Positions 16,309-24,387 of a DNA stretch of 64,000 bases are shown here, in pieces. The stretch's first letter is position 1; each line of letters opens with the position of its first letter. This stretch comes from Nocardiopsis listeri NBRC 13360 (GTDB lineage Bacteria; Actinomycetota; Actinomycetes; Streptosporangiales; Streptosporangiaceae). The position numbers and the translations under genes were made by a program. Where the stretch lies: contig NZ_BCSH01000023.1 of the NCBI RefSeq assembly GCF_001570765.1, forward strand, positions 1 through 64,000, read 5' to 3'. The notes beneath the pieces are model-generated. The model had not been told where the DNA came from and did not search any database. It worked only from the letters and a program-made list of their open reading frames with translations.

Positions 16309-17178
16309 GTGTCAAGCCGCACGAGAACTTTTGACCCCAGCTTCAAGTTCCCTGTAAAGCCTGCTCCCCCCAAACCGCTGGAAATTCCGGCTTCCTATCA
16401 AAATTTCAGTATCGGCTCACATCTCCTGCTCCTTGTTGTCTCATTGGTCTCTTTTGTGACAGCCGTGAACATGGCGGATGACAATCCTGGTCTCTTGTTC
16501 CTCCCTTTCCTGCCAATATTTATCGGGATCTATATCGTGGCTCGCATTGTGAGAGGGGGTTGGTACAACTACAGGCTTGGCTGGCACCGGCAGTCGCACG
16601 TTGAATTCGAAAAGGAGAGAAGCCGCTACCAAAGGAATCTGGAGAAGCTCTCCGGCGATGCCTTCGTAGACAGCCAGAACCTCGCCTCCGAGGATCGTTC
16701 CAGGCTGGGCCGGGTTCAGAAGTCCGTGGACTACATCCTGACAAGCGAAATCCACAGGTCCGGCCAGATCCTTGACACCACACGCAACCAAGTCGTCCTA
16801 CGAGACCTGGAGTGGAGAATAGCGAAAGATTCCCTTCGCGCGACTAGGGCCGAACAGAAACTGCGGGAGATCGGCCAACCGAAGAGTGACCACCCGCAGG
16901 CCAAGGACTCTTACGAGCAGGCCCAGAAAGCTCTAAAAACCCTCCGTAGCGAGATCGAGGAACGCGTTACCAAGATCGTCGAGTATGCCGATCAGGTGAG
17001 GTACGCAGGGAACCTCCTGGACGACGACCACCGGGTCGAGGACTACAACGACGTTTTCACCGAGCTCCAGATCGAAACCGCCGCCGGACTCCAGCAGGAC
17101 GCCTCCCTGAATTCACTACTCGAAGCCCAGAAGGTGGGCCTCGAAGTCGTGGAAATGCACACCAAGCTGGGCCTGTGA
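16309..17178 (+). CDS. Unknown two-helix membrane protein with coiled coil
   Basis: I cannot name this 289-residue protein. A basic, proline-rich N terminus (residues 1-30) precedes two hydrophobic segments, about residues 36-54 (HLLLLVVSLVSFVTAVNM) and 60-80 (GLLFLPFLPIFIGIYIVARI). The remaining 200 residues are charged, helical and coiled-coil-like (RYQRNLEKLSGDAF, YEQAQKALKTLRSEIEERVTKIVEYADQVRY). The GTG at 16309 is chosen because CAGGAGG lies five bases upstream. It is the last intact gene of island B before the integrase remnant, and its promoter region was disturbed by the IS701 insertion 94 bases upstream. Cargo of the island, possibly defence-related, but there is no catalytic motif. 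Confidence 0.7.
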   Translation: MSSRTRTFDPSFKFPVKPAPPKPLEIPASYQNFSIGSHLLLLVVSLVSFVTAVNMADDNPGLLFLPFLPIFIGIYIVARIVRGGWYNYRLGWHRQSHVEFEKERSRYQRNLEKLSGDAFVDSQNLASEDRSRLGRVQKSVDYILTSEIHRSGQILDTTRNQVVLRDLEWRIAKDSLRATRAEQKLREIGQPKSDHPQAKDSYEQAQKALKTLRSEIEERVTKIVEYADQVRYAGNLLDDDHRVEDYNDVFTELQIETAAGLQQDASLNSLLEAQKVGLEVVEMHTKLGL

Positions 17179-17201
17179 GCCTTCACCCCAGGGCACGAAC
17201 C

Positions 17202-17292
17202 TCAGCGCACCGGCTTGACCAGCCAGAACTCATTTCCTTCGGCCTCCTGAAGGACCTGGAACGACCCCTGCTCATCGGTGACGAGCTAGGAC
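17202..17292 (-). pseudogene. VOC/glyoxalase-like fragment
   Basis: One minus-strand frame reads LVTDEQGSFQVLQEAEGNEF followed by WLVKPVR and a stop at 17202. It resembles the last strand of glyoxalase/VOC-family proteins (usually VLADPEGNEFCLV). Nothing upstream keeps the match. The rest of 17179-17580 (about 400 bases) contains no gene that I can support. Confidence 0.35.
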
Positions 17293-17580
17293 ATCACGCC
17301 CTGCCTGGTTTGCTCTAGTGGGTCTCGTATGAGGTTCTCCGCTGCCTGTTTTACGTGATCAGACTGGCAAGGTCACCATGAAGACCACCGCTCACTGGGG
17401 CTGAGAGGGCCCTGCGGTGTGTGCCAGGACGGCCTTCTGCCACTCACGGGAGTGGGCTGCTGCTAGGAGGTAAAGTCGCGTGGTGTCTCGTTGCTGACCG
17501 CACAGGAGACGACTGGCTGGTCTTCGTGACTGACGCCGCGGGGCGTCGACAGAGCCCGCCGACAAGGGTATTGGCGAGGC

Positions 17581-17649
17581 ATGAGGGAAGATCTGGCCCC
17601 ACTTCGGTCCCATCCTGGTCCCATCAGTAGAGAAGACCGTTTCAGGTGA
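17581..17649 (+). pseudogene. Residual 3' end of the island B integrase gene
   Basis: The last 22 codons before the TGA at 17647 read MREDLAPLRSHPGPISREDRFR, matching the end of the intact integrase (SHPGPISRRDRFR). The spacing to the att copy is nearly the same, 31 bases. The rest of the gene is missing, so island B has lost its own recombinase. The GGTCCCA-type repeats inside this stretch (17595-17623) are conserved. Confidence 0.75.
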
Positions 17650-17680
17650 GGCGAAGCGTCCCCTCTGAACTGGGGTTTTG

Positions 17681-17756
17681 TGGCGCACCCGGCAGGATTC
17701 GAACCTGCGACCGTCGGATTAGAAGTCCGGTGCTCTATCCACTGAGCTACGGGTGC
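17681..17756 (-). tRNA. tRNA-Arg(UCU), integration target
   Basis: This is a 76-base tRNA with CCA encoded. The acceptor stem GCACCCG pairs with CGGGTGC. The D-arm region is GCTCAGTGGATAGAGC. The anticodon stem CGGA/TCCG encloses the loop CTTCTAA, with anticodon TCT (reads AGA). The T arm is GCAGGTTCGAACCTGC. The intact gene lies at the right edge of the island array; its 3' 45 bases form the att core, so integration leaves the gene functional. Confidence 0.97.
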
Positions 17757-18047
17757 TCGATTTGGTTGTGACCTGACATTGCTGCACGTGATCAGGGTGT
17801 GACGCTTTGTGGGGTGGGGTGGCGGTCCAATGGGTGGCTGGTCTGGGCAGTGGTGTCCCGGGCAGACATTCTAGGGTATTCGTCAGATGTCGCCCACGGG
17901 AGGGCAAAGCTTCACCAACTACGGTGATTCGCCGTTGCGTCTCATTACCACGCGCGCTCCACCAAACCGGTCGCTATGGGCTTCGAGCCCCACGTTACCC
18001 GTGATTAACCCCGGGTGTGCCGCTGCGCGGTCGGTGTTTCGTGAACT
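17757..18047. other. Gene-free stretch upstream of tRNA-Arg
   Basis: I see no gene between the tRNA and the terminator at 18048. It should contain the tRNA promoter near its left end. Base composition is slightly lower in GC than the surrounding coding DNA. Confidence 0.5.
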
Positions 18048-18071
18048 GGCCGCCCCGGCGCGGGGGCGGCC
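18048..18071 (-). terminator. Strong GC hairpin after the 18-codon ORF
   Basis: The stem GGCCGCCCC pairs with GGGGCGGCC around a short GGCGCG-type loop. It begins eight bases after the stop of the small ORF at 18079, on the minus strand. It has no U tract, as is common in actinomycetes. Confidence 0.6.
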
Positions 18072-18078
18072 GGGAGGA

Positions 18079-18135
18079 TCAGAAGACCCACCATTGACCT
18101 GCCAGGACCATCAATGACGCCACCGCGAACAGCAT
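18079..18135 (-). CDS. Candidate 18-residue hydrophobic peptide
   Basis: The frame encodes MLFAVASLMVLAGQWWVF, a single hydrophobic stretch long enough to sit in a membrane, with a double Trp near the end. The support is contextual: a strong purine-rich ribosome-binding site (GGGGAAGGGGAG, about three bases before the ATG) and a strong hairpin terminator directly downstream. It lies between cobD and the tRNA, on the opposite strand to cobD. No function is known to me. It could be a small membrane peptide or a leader peptide whose downstream gene was lost. Confidence 0.45.
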   Translation of the reverse strand: MLFAVASLMVLAGQWWVF

Positions 18136-18231
18136 GCACTCCCCTTCCCCTCGACTCTAGAGCCTCTAGGTGTATGGGCCGTTGCATTGTGTGGTAAACC
18201 CGGGTTTGCTGTGGTTTGGGCACCCTCGTAG

Positions 18232-19167
18232 GTGCTGTTGACTGAGGGGGTGAGACGGGGACTGATCGCGGGATTCGTGCTGGACAGGCTGGTGCCGGAC
18301 CCTAAGAGGGGGCACCCCGTGGCGTTTTTCGGGGCGGCCGCGGGATGGTGTGAACGTCGACTTTACCGGGATTCCGTTGCCGCGGGCGCTCTGTTCGTCG
18401 GGGCGACGGTGTTTCCGGTGGTGGTGGCGGGGTCGCGGCTGCGGGGTCCTGTGCCTACGGCCGTCGCGACCTGGGCGGTCCTGGGCGGCAGCATGTTGGG
18501 GCGAGAAGCCGAACGGGTCGCCGACGCCTTGGAACGTGGGGACCTGGACGAGGCACGCACGTTGGCCGGTGGGCTGTGCGGGCGCGAGCTCGAGCACCTG
18601 GACGCGGACGGGGTGGCGCGGGCCGTGGTCGAGTCGGTCGCGGAGAACACCTCCGACGCGGTGGTCGGGCCGCTGCTGTGGGGAGCGCTGGGCGGCCCCG
18701 CCGGACTGGTGGGGTTCCGGGCGGTCAACACCCTGGACGCCATGGTCGGACACCGAAATGAGCGCTATGAACGGTTCGGCAAGGCCGCCGCGCGCTCGGA
18801 CGACGTGGCCGGTTGGGCGCCGTCGAGGCTGACCGCGCTGCTCGCGATCGCGGCGGCACCGGTGGTGGGTGGAAGCCCCGCACGGGCGTGGCGGGTGTGG
18901 CGAAGGGACGGTGACGCGCATCCGAGCCCGAACGCCGGGCAGTGCGAGGCCGCGTTCGCTGGGGCGTTGGGGCGCAGGTTGGGTGGCACGAACGTCTACG
19001 GGGACCGGGTGGAGCACCGGCCGGTGATGGGGGAGGGGCCCGAGGTGACCGTGGCCGACATCCGGCGGGCCGTGCGTCTGGCACGCGTGGTGAACCTGGG
19101 CGCGTTGTCGGTGGCGGTGGCCGGTGAACGCGGCTCTGGTCGCCGGTACTACCTCGGACGCGGGTAA
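18232..19167 (+). CDS. cobD: Adenosylcobinamide-phosphate synthase CobD (CbiB)
   Basis: This 311-residue membrane protein attaches the aminopropanol arm to adenosylcobyric acid in the late cobalamin pathway. Hallmarks are VLDRLVPDPKRGHPVAFFG at the N terminus, VVESVAENTSDAVVGPLLW, FRAVNTLDAMVGHRNERYERFG and the DAHPSPNAGQCEAAFAGALGRRLGG block. Four to five hydrophobic helices fit the family. I use GTG 18232; a GTG at 18250 directly follows GAGGGG and is possible. Directly downstream is a broken cobQ, its usual partner, so this part of the pathway may be impaired or completed elsewhere. Confidence 0.92.
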   Translation: MLLTEGVRRGLIAGFVLDRLVPDPKRGHPVAFFGAAAGWCERRLYRDSVAAGALFVGATVFPVVVAGSRLRGPVPTAVATWAVLGGSMLGREAERVADALERGDLDEARTLAGGLCGRELEHLDADGVARAVVESVAENTSDAVVGPLLWGALGGPAGLVGFRAVNTLDAMVGHRNERYERFGKAAARSDDVAGWAPSRLTALLAIAAAPVVGGSPARAWRVWRRDGDAHPSPNAGQCEAAFAGALGRRLGGTNVYGDRVEHRPVMGEGPEVTVADIRRAVRLARVVNLGALSVAVAGERGSGRRYYLGRG

Positions 19168-19187
19168 GAGCGTGGTCACGGTGGGCT

Positions 19188-19875
19188 GTGCAGGTGGCCG
19201 GCCCGACAGGGGGGGCGGTTCGTCGCCCCGTTCAAGGCGCAGAACATGTCGTTGAACTCCATGGTGACCTCGGGTGGGGCGGAGATCGGCGGTACCCAGG
19301 CGATGCAGGTCGCCGCCGGCGGGATCGAACCCACCACCGCCGTGAAGCCGGTGTTGCTCGAGTCCGGCGCGGGCGGCCCGACCGAGACCGTCCTGAGGGC
19401 CGGGGCATCGTGAACACGGGACTGGCGCGCGCCGCCGGTCTACCGGTGGTGGTCGGCGATATCGACCGTGGCGGGGTGTTCGCGTCGATGTTCGAGACGC
19501 CGACGATGCTGGAGGAGGACCGGGTACTGGTCGCGGGCCTCGTCGTGAACCGATTCAGGGTCGACCGTTCGCTGTTGGAACCCGACCCGGAGACGTCGTG
19601 GAACCTGACCGGACGCCCGGCGTCGGAGATCTGCGGCGGTCACCAGGTACCGGCCGAGTCCGTCCGCGACGAGGTGGAGTCGAACGTGGGTTCGGTGGCG
19701 GAGTCGGGTCTGCTGCCCACGACGGTGGGGTTCGCGGCCGCTCACGGGGGGGGAGGAGGACCGGACGCCTTGGGGATCGGGTGGCGGGGCACGTGGACAC
19801 CGCCGCGGTGTGGCGACTGCTCGGGAAGGGGGTTCCGAAGGGGGTCTTCTTCATTCCACCGGAGGCGCCCTGCGC
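19188..19875 (+). pseudogene. cobQ: Degenerate cobyric acid synthase
   Basis: Pieces of CobQ occur in two frames with large parts missing. The first piece is [29 protein letters not shown] to [12 protein letters not shown]. In a second frame follows [50 protein letters not shown], to LLEPDPETSWNLTGRP. The sequence then jumps to EICGGHQ, the GATase nucleophile motif, and loses similarity. The N-terminal nucleotide-binding start is absent. It is clearly inactive. Its position just after cobD is the normal cobD-cobQ order. Confidence 0.85.
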
Positions 19876-19924
19876 GTGGTCACCGGGGACGCCCGATCCA
19901 GGGCGCCCCGGGACACGCGAGGGG

Positions 19925-20434
19925 TCAGGCCGCCAGGGATCGGGCGTAGTTGACCTGCTGGTTGATCTGACGCACGAGCACGGGGCTGCTCACCGGGAGT
20001 TGCGTGGCGTGGTACCTGCCGTCGGCCTGCACCGTGACCTGCACGTGCCCGGTGGTCTTGGTCTCCTTCACCAGGAGGATCAACAGGCCCAACAGGCAGG
20101 TCCACCAGAAGATGAGGATGGCGACGATGATGGCCCAGGTGGGGGTGGACTGTTCGGTGCGGCTCATGTCCGACAGGGTCCACACGCTGCCCTTGATGGG
20201 GAAGCGGCCGGCGGGGGTGATGACACTCGTCTGGGTGACGGCGATGTCCCCGATGGTGAGCAGGGTGGGCTCGGGGGCCGGGTGTCCTCCCGGATCGGCC
20301 GGCAGGTAACCACCGGTGGGGTTGCCGTAGGGCTCCAGTTGCCCTCCGATGTGCTGTTGCGGGGGAAGGTCCCAGCCGGGGGCCTGGCCGTCCGGTTGCT
20401 GCCAGGGGCGGCCTTGCTCGGGGTACTCGTTCAT
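19925..20434 (-). CDS. Pro-rich membrane protein, unknown function
   Basis: This 169-residue protein has a Pro/Gly/Gln-rich N terminus (residues 1-55), a central soluble beta-like stretch (LTIGDIAVTQTSVITPAGRFPIKGSVW), one or two membrane segments (TWAIIVAILIFWWTCLLGLLILLV) and a C-terminal basic tail (HVQVTVQADGRYHATQLPV). Proteins of this layout are common in actinomycetes but uncharacterised. It is monocistronic, convergent with the cobQ remnant and divergent from the penicillin-acylase gene. Confidence 0.75.
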   Translation of the reverse strand: MNEYPEQGRPWQQPDGQAPGWDLPPQQHIGGQLEPYGNPTGGYLPADPGGHPAPEPTLLTIGDIAVTQTSVITPAGRFPIKGSVWTLSDMSRTEQSTPTWAIIVAILIFWWTCLLGLLILLVKETKTTGHVQVTVQADGRYHATQLPVSSPVLVRQINQQVNYARSLAA

Positions 20435-20711
20435 GTGGGGATTGTGTCAAAGCCCCTGTCCCGGTCGATGCCCGGCGGACGGTCGGGTGTGGATCGTGGC
20501 CGGTTGTGGCCAATCTTCGACGTTGAGTGGTGTGGCGGGTACGGGCTGTACGCAGACGTTTCGGCTGGTGTGGCGTGCGTCACCGCAAACGTGACGCTCC
20601 GAACCCGTGCGCGATGGACCCTCCCGAAAAACATGAAAGTCTTTCGCGATTTCCTTACTCGTGCGTAGCCTTTCGCTGATCCATCGCCCGCACCCCCAGG
20701 TGGTGACGTAT

Positions 20712-23660
20712 ATGTCTCCCGCACCCCCGCCCCTTCGACCCTCCTCGCGCAGGGCCCCCTTCCGCGCCGGCGCCATGGGAGCGGCCCTGGCCGCCACGGC
20801 CTCCCTCGCCGCCGCCCTACCGGCCACTCCGGTCATAGCCGAGTCGGTCACCTACGAGGACTACTGCGCGCCCTCGGGGTGCCACGACGTCCTTCCCCCG
20901 GGCCAGAACGGCGGCGCCACCCTGACCGAGATCCTCGGCCACCAGGTCTTCGGTACCCGCCCCGAGCACTCCTCCAGCCAACTCGACATGTACGACGACC
21001 TCGTGCACCACTACGACGGACTCACCGAGGAAGGTCTCGACGACTTCTTCCAGGACGCCTCCTACGGTGTCGACGAGGACGAGGTCGACCGCGAGTACCG
21101 GCCACGCGATGACGTCACCATCGTCCGCGACGCGGCGCACGGCATTCCGCACATCACCGGCACCACGCGCGAGGGCACCATGTTCGGTGCCGGGTACGCG
21201 GCCGGTGAGGACCGCCTCTTCCTCATGGACATCTTGCGCCGGGTCGGTCGCGGTGAGCTCACCTCCTTCGCCGGCGGAGCGGAGGGCAACCGGGGCCTCG
21301 AACAGGACCTGTGGGCCACCGCCCCCTACACCGAGGAGGACAAGCAGGCCCAGGTCGACCGGGTCGCGAGCGAGGGCGGCGAACGTGGCGTTCAGGCCCT
21401 CGCCGACGTCGACTCCTACCTGGAGGGCGTCAACGCCTACATCGAAGAGGCCGACAGCGGGCGCTACTTTCCCGGCGAGTACGTGCTGACCGGGCACAAG
21501 GACGCCATCACCAACGCTGGCGAGATCGAGCCCTTCACCACAACGGACGTCGTGGGCATCGCCGCCATGGTCGGTGGCATCTTCGGTGGTGGTGGCGGCG
21601 GTGAGGTCCACTCCGCGATCGTCCTGGCCAACTTCCAGGATCGTTACGGTGCCGAGGAGGGCCTGGAGCTCTGGCGGGCCTGGCGCATGGAGAACGATCC
21701 CGAGGCCTCCGTGACCGTCGATGGCGAGTTCCCCTACTCCCAGACCCCCGACGATCCGGTCGGTCAGGTCGTCCCCGACCCCGGCTCGGTCGAGCCCTAC
21801 GACATCGTCCACGACGAGTACGGTTCGGCGGCCCCGGACGCCGCGTCCCGGGCCGCCACCTCCCAGGCCCCTGAGGTCCCCGAGGCCGAGGCGCCCACCG
21901 TGGAGGAACTCACCGAGGATCAACAGGCCGAACTGGAGGAGATGGTCGAGGAGGGCGACCTGTCCGCCGCCGAGGGCATCTTCGACGACGGAGTGCTGCC
22001 CGAAGGCTTCATGGACCCGCGCGGCATGTCCAACGCCCTGTTGGTGTCCGGCGAGCACACCGAGAGCGGTAACCCCGTCGCGGTGATGGGGCCGCAGACC
22101 GGCTACTTCTCCCCGCAGTTGCTCATGCTCCAGGAGCTCCAGGGGCCGGGCATCAGCGCGCGCGGCGCCTCCTTCGCGGGCGTGAGCTTCTACGTCCAGA
22201 TGGGTCGCGGGGTCGACTACGCCTGGAGCGCCACCTCGGCGGGCCAGGACATCACCGACACCTTCGCCGTGGACCTGTGCGAGACCGACGGCTCCGAGCC
22301 CACCACCGCATCGCGTTCCTACGTGGACTCCTCCGGCGACTGCGTGGACTTCGAGGCCCTGAGCGTCAGCAACGACTGGACGCCCACAGTCGCCGACGGC
22401 ACCGAGGTGGGTGGATACACGCTCACCTCGCTGCGTTCCGAACACGGCCTGGTGAGTTCCTTCGCCACTGTCGACGGAGCACCGGTGGCCTTCACCGAGC
22501 TGCGGTCCACCTACATGCGCGAGGTCGACTCCATCATCGGGTTCCAGAAGTTCAACGACCCCGACCTGATCGACTCGGCGGAGACCTTCACCGAGGCCGC
22601 CTACGACATCGCCTACGCGTTCAACTGGCACTACGTCGACGACCAGGACATCGCGTTCATCAACTCCGGCGACAACCCCGTCCGGACCGAGGGCACCGAC
22701 CCCAACATGCCCATCGACGCCTATTCCGACGCAGGCTGGTCCGGTTGGGACCCGGCCACCAACGGAGCCGACTACCACCCACAGTCCGACCACCCGCAGC
22801 AGATCAACCCGGACTACATCGTCAACTGGAACAACAAGCCGGCCCAGGGCTACACGTCGGGCTGGTCGACCGGTTCGGTGCACCGAAACGACCTGCTGGA
22901 CGGTCGCGTCTCCGGTCTCATCGAGGACGGACACCGCTTCACCACGGCCTCCCTCACCGGCGCGATGATGGATGCCGGGGTCGCCGACCTGCGCGCCGAA
23001 CAGGTCCTTCCGCTGCTGTTGGAGGTCATCGACACCGCGCAGGTGGAGGACCCCGAACTCGCCGAGACGGTCGAGTCCCTGCGCACCTGGGCGGACTCGG
23101 GGGCCCTGCGCCGCGAACCCCGACGCGACGCCGGGCACTACGAGCACGCCGACGCCATCCGGGTACTGGACGCCTGGTGGCCGATCCTGGTGCGGGCCCA
23201 GTTCGAACCCGGTCTGGGTGAGGGCCTGTACGAGGAGTTGACCCACGCCGTCCAGACCGATGAGTCGCCCTCCGGCTCCATCGGCGGCGGCGAACCGGGC
23301 AGTGTCGACCAGGGGCAGCCGCACCGTGGTTCGGCGTTCCAGTACGGCTGGTGGTCGTACGTGCACAAGGACCTGCGCACGGCCTTGGGTCAAGAGGTCG
23401 ACGGCGCGCTCGGTGACCGGGCCTACTGCGGCGAGGGCGACCTCGGCGACTGCCGGACGGTGGTGTTGGACAGCCTCGCCGAGGCCGCGGCCACCCCGGC
23501 CGAGGAGATCTACCCCGGGGACGAACACTGCGCGGCAGGTGACCAGCTGTGCGCGGACACCGTGATCCACCAGTCGGTGGGCGGGATCGACATGTGGCCG
23601 ATCGCCTGGCAGAACCGGCCCACCTACCAGTTGGTCTACGAGTTCTCCGGTGGTCGGTGA
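20712..23660 (+). CDS. Secreted penicillin-acylase-family Ntn hydrolase
   Basis: This 982-residue enzyme belongs to the penicillin amidase family, which hydrolyses acyl amides such as beta-lactam side chains or acyl-homoserine lactones. A signal peptide covers about residues 1-42 (Arg-rich, then GAMGAALAATASLAAALPAT). The alpha-subunit region starts around DDVTIVRDAAHGIPHITG. The expected autocleavage point precedes the nucleophile Ser at about residue 440 in GMSNALLVSG. An acidic Glu-rich linker (EVPEAEAPTVEELTEDQQ) lies just before it, probably removed on maturation. The beta region contains FNWHYVDDQDIAFINSGDNP and later YGWWSYVHKDLR. I use ATG 20712. It is monocistronic with a terminator after it. 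The substrate is unknown. Confidence 0.88.
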   Translation: MSPAPPPLRPSSRRAPFRAGAMGAALAATASLAAALPATPVIAESVTYEDYCAPSGCHDVLPPGQNGGATLTEILGHQVFGTRPEHSSSQLDMYDDLVHHYDGLTEEGLDDFFQDASYGVDEDEVDREYRPRDDVTIVRDAAHGIPHITGTTREGTMFGAGYAAGEDRLFLMDILRRVGRGELTSFAGGAEGNRGLEQDLWATAPYTEEDKQAQVDRVASEGGERGVQALADVDSYLEGVNAYIEEADSGRYFPGEYVLTGHKDAITNAGEIEPFTTTDVVGIAAMVGGIFGGGGGGEVHSAIVLANFQDRYGAEEGLELWRAWRMENDPEASVTVDGEFPYSQTPDDPVGQVVPDPGSVEPYDIVHDEYGSAAPDAASRAATSQAPEVPEAEAPTVEELTEDQQAELEEMVEEGDLSAAEGIFDDGVLPEGFMDPRGMSNALLVSGEHTESGNPVAVMGPQTGYFSPQLLMLQELQGPGISARGASFAGVSFYVQMGRGVDYAWSATSAGQDITDTFAVDLCETDGSEPTTASRSYVDSSGDCVDFEALSVSNDWTPTVADGTEVGGYTLTSLRSEHGLVSSFATVDGAPVAFTELRSTYMREVDSIIGFQKFNDPDLIDSAETFTEAAYDIAYAFNWHYVDDQDIAFINSGDNPVRTEGTDPNMPIDAYSDAGWSGWDPATNGADYHPQSDHPQQINPDYIVNWNNKPAQGYTSGWSTGSVHRNDLLDGRVSGLIEDGHRFTTASLTGAMMDAGVADLRAEQVLPLLLEVIDTAQVEDPELAETVESLRTWADSGALRREPRRDAGHYEHADAIRVLDAWWPILVRAQFEPGLGEGLYEELTHAVQTDESPSGSIGGGEPGSVDQGQPHRGSAFQYGWWSYVHKDLRTALGQEVDGALGDRAYCGEGDLGDCRTVVLDSLAEAAATPAEEIYPGDEHCAAGDQLCADTVIHQSVGGIDMWPIAWQNRPTYQLVYEFSGGR

Positions 23661-23690
23661 CACCCACCGCAGGCACATAGGGGACGAGAG

Positions 23691-23717
23691 CGGCCCGTGG
23701 CGTCCCGCCACGGGCCG
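23691..23717 (+). terminator. Hairpin after penicillin-acylase-family gene
   Basis: A perfect 12-bp stem (CGGCCCGTGGCG with its complement) with a three-base loop begins 30 bases after the stop codon. Confidence 0.75.
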
Positions 23718-23813
23718 CGATCCTGTATCCATTACCGGATTCTTGTGGTTCGCCAGGGTTGTGTGGGTAGCTTAAGGACTACCCGAAACCACAGCGGGAG
23801 GGCCGACAGGAAC

Positions 23814-24317
23814 ATGCCTGCTTGGCTGATCTGGATCATCCTCGCGGCCGCCCTCGGGGCCGCCGAGTTCTTCACCCTGACCTTCGTCCTGGGGTTGCTG
23901 GCCACCGCCGCACTGGTCGCCGGCCTCCTGGGGGCCCTGGGACTACCGGTGGTCGTGCAGATCATCGGGTTCGCCGCCGCCTCCGCCGCCGGGGTCTGGC
24001 TGGTCAAACCGATCATGGACCGGCAGATCACCCGCGGCCCGGACGTTCGTTCCGGCACGGCCGCTCTGGTGGGGCGATCCGCCCTGGTCCTGGAACCGGT
24101 CGACGCCGATCACGGACTCGTCAAGCTCGGCGGGGAGGAATGGTCGGCGCGATCCATCGACGAGGACCTCGTCATCCCGGTGGGCGCGCACGTCGACGTC
24201 GTGGAGATCGACGGAGCCACCGCCCTGGTCTATCCGCGCGAGGCGTTGCCCGAACCCATCGAGCCGAACGGGCCCGACCAGACCAGGCCGGGACAGGACC
24301 GCCCGGAAGCGGACTGA
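23814..24317 (+). CDS. NfeD-family membrane protein
   Basis: This 167-residue NfeD-like protein has an N-terminal membrane part with about three helices (WLIWIILAAALGAAEFFTLTFVLGLLATAAL to IIGFAAASAAGVWLV) and a C-terminal OB-fold-like domain (GTAALVGRSALVLEPVDADHGLVKLGGEEWSARS to VEIDGATALVYP). ATG 23814 is used. It stands 70 bases upstream of the SPFH gene; NfeD/SPFH pairs act together in membrane microdomain organisation and protein quality control. Confidence 0.9.
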   Translation: MPAWLIWIILAAALGAAEFFTLTFVLGLLATAALVAGLLGALGLPVVVQIIGFAAASAAGVWLVKPIMDRQITRGPDVRSGTAALVGRSALVLEPVDADHGLVKLGGEEWSARSIDEDLVIPVGAHVDVVEIDGATALVYPREALPEPIEPNGPDQTRPGQDRPEAD

Positions 24318-24387
24318 ACCCGGCCACCACGACCATCCGAGACCGAGCCGCGCAAGCCACCAATCGACCTAGGCACAGGTACAGAAG

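Noticed and set aside
20817-23732. A 971-codon open frame on the minus strand opposite the penicillin-acylase gene
   Set aside because: It is an antisense shadow caused by GC-rich third positions; repetitive V/G/L composition, no ribosome-binding site and no domain.
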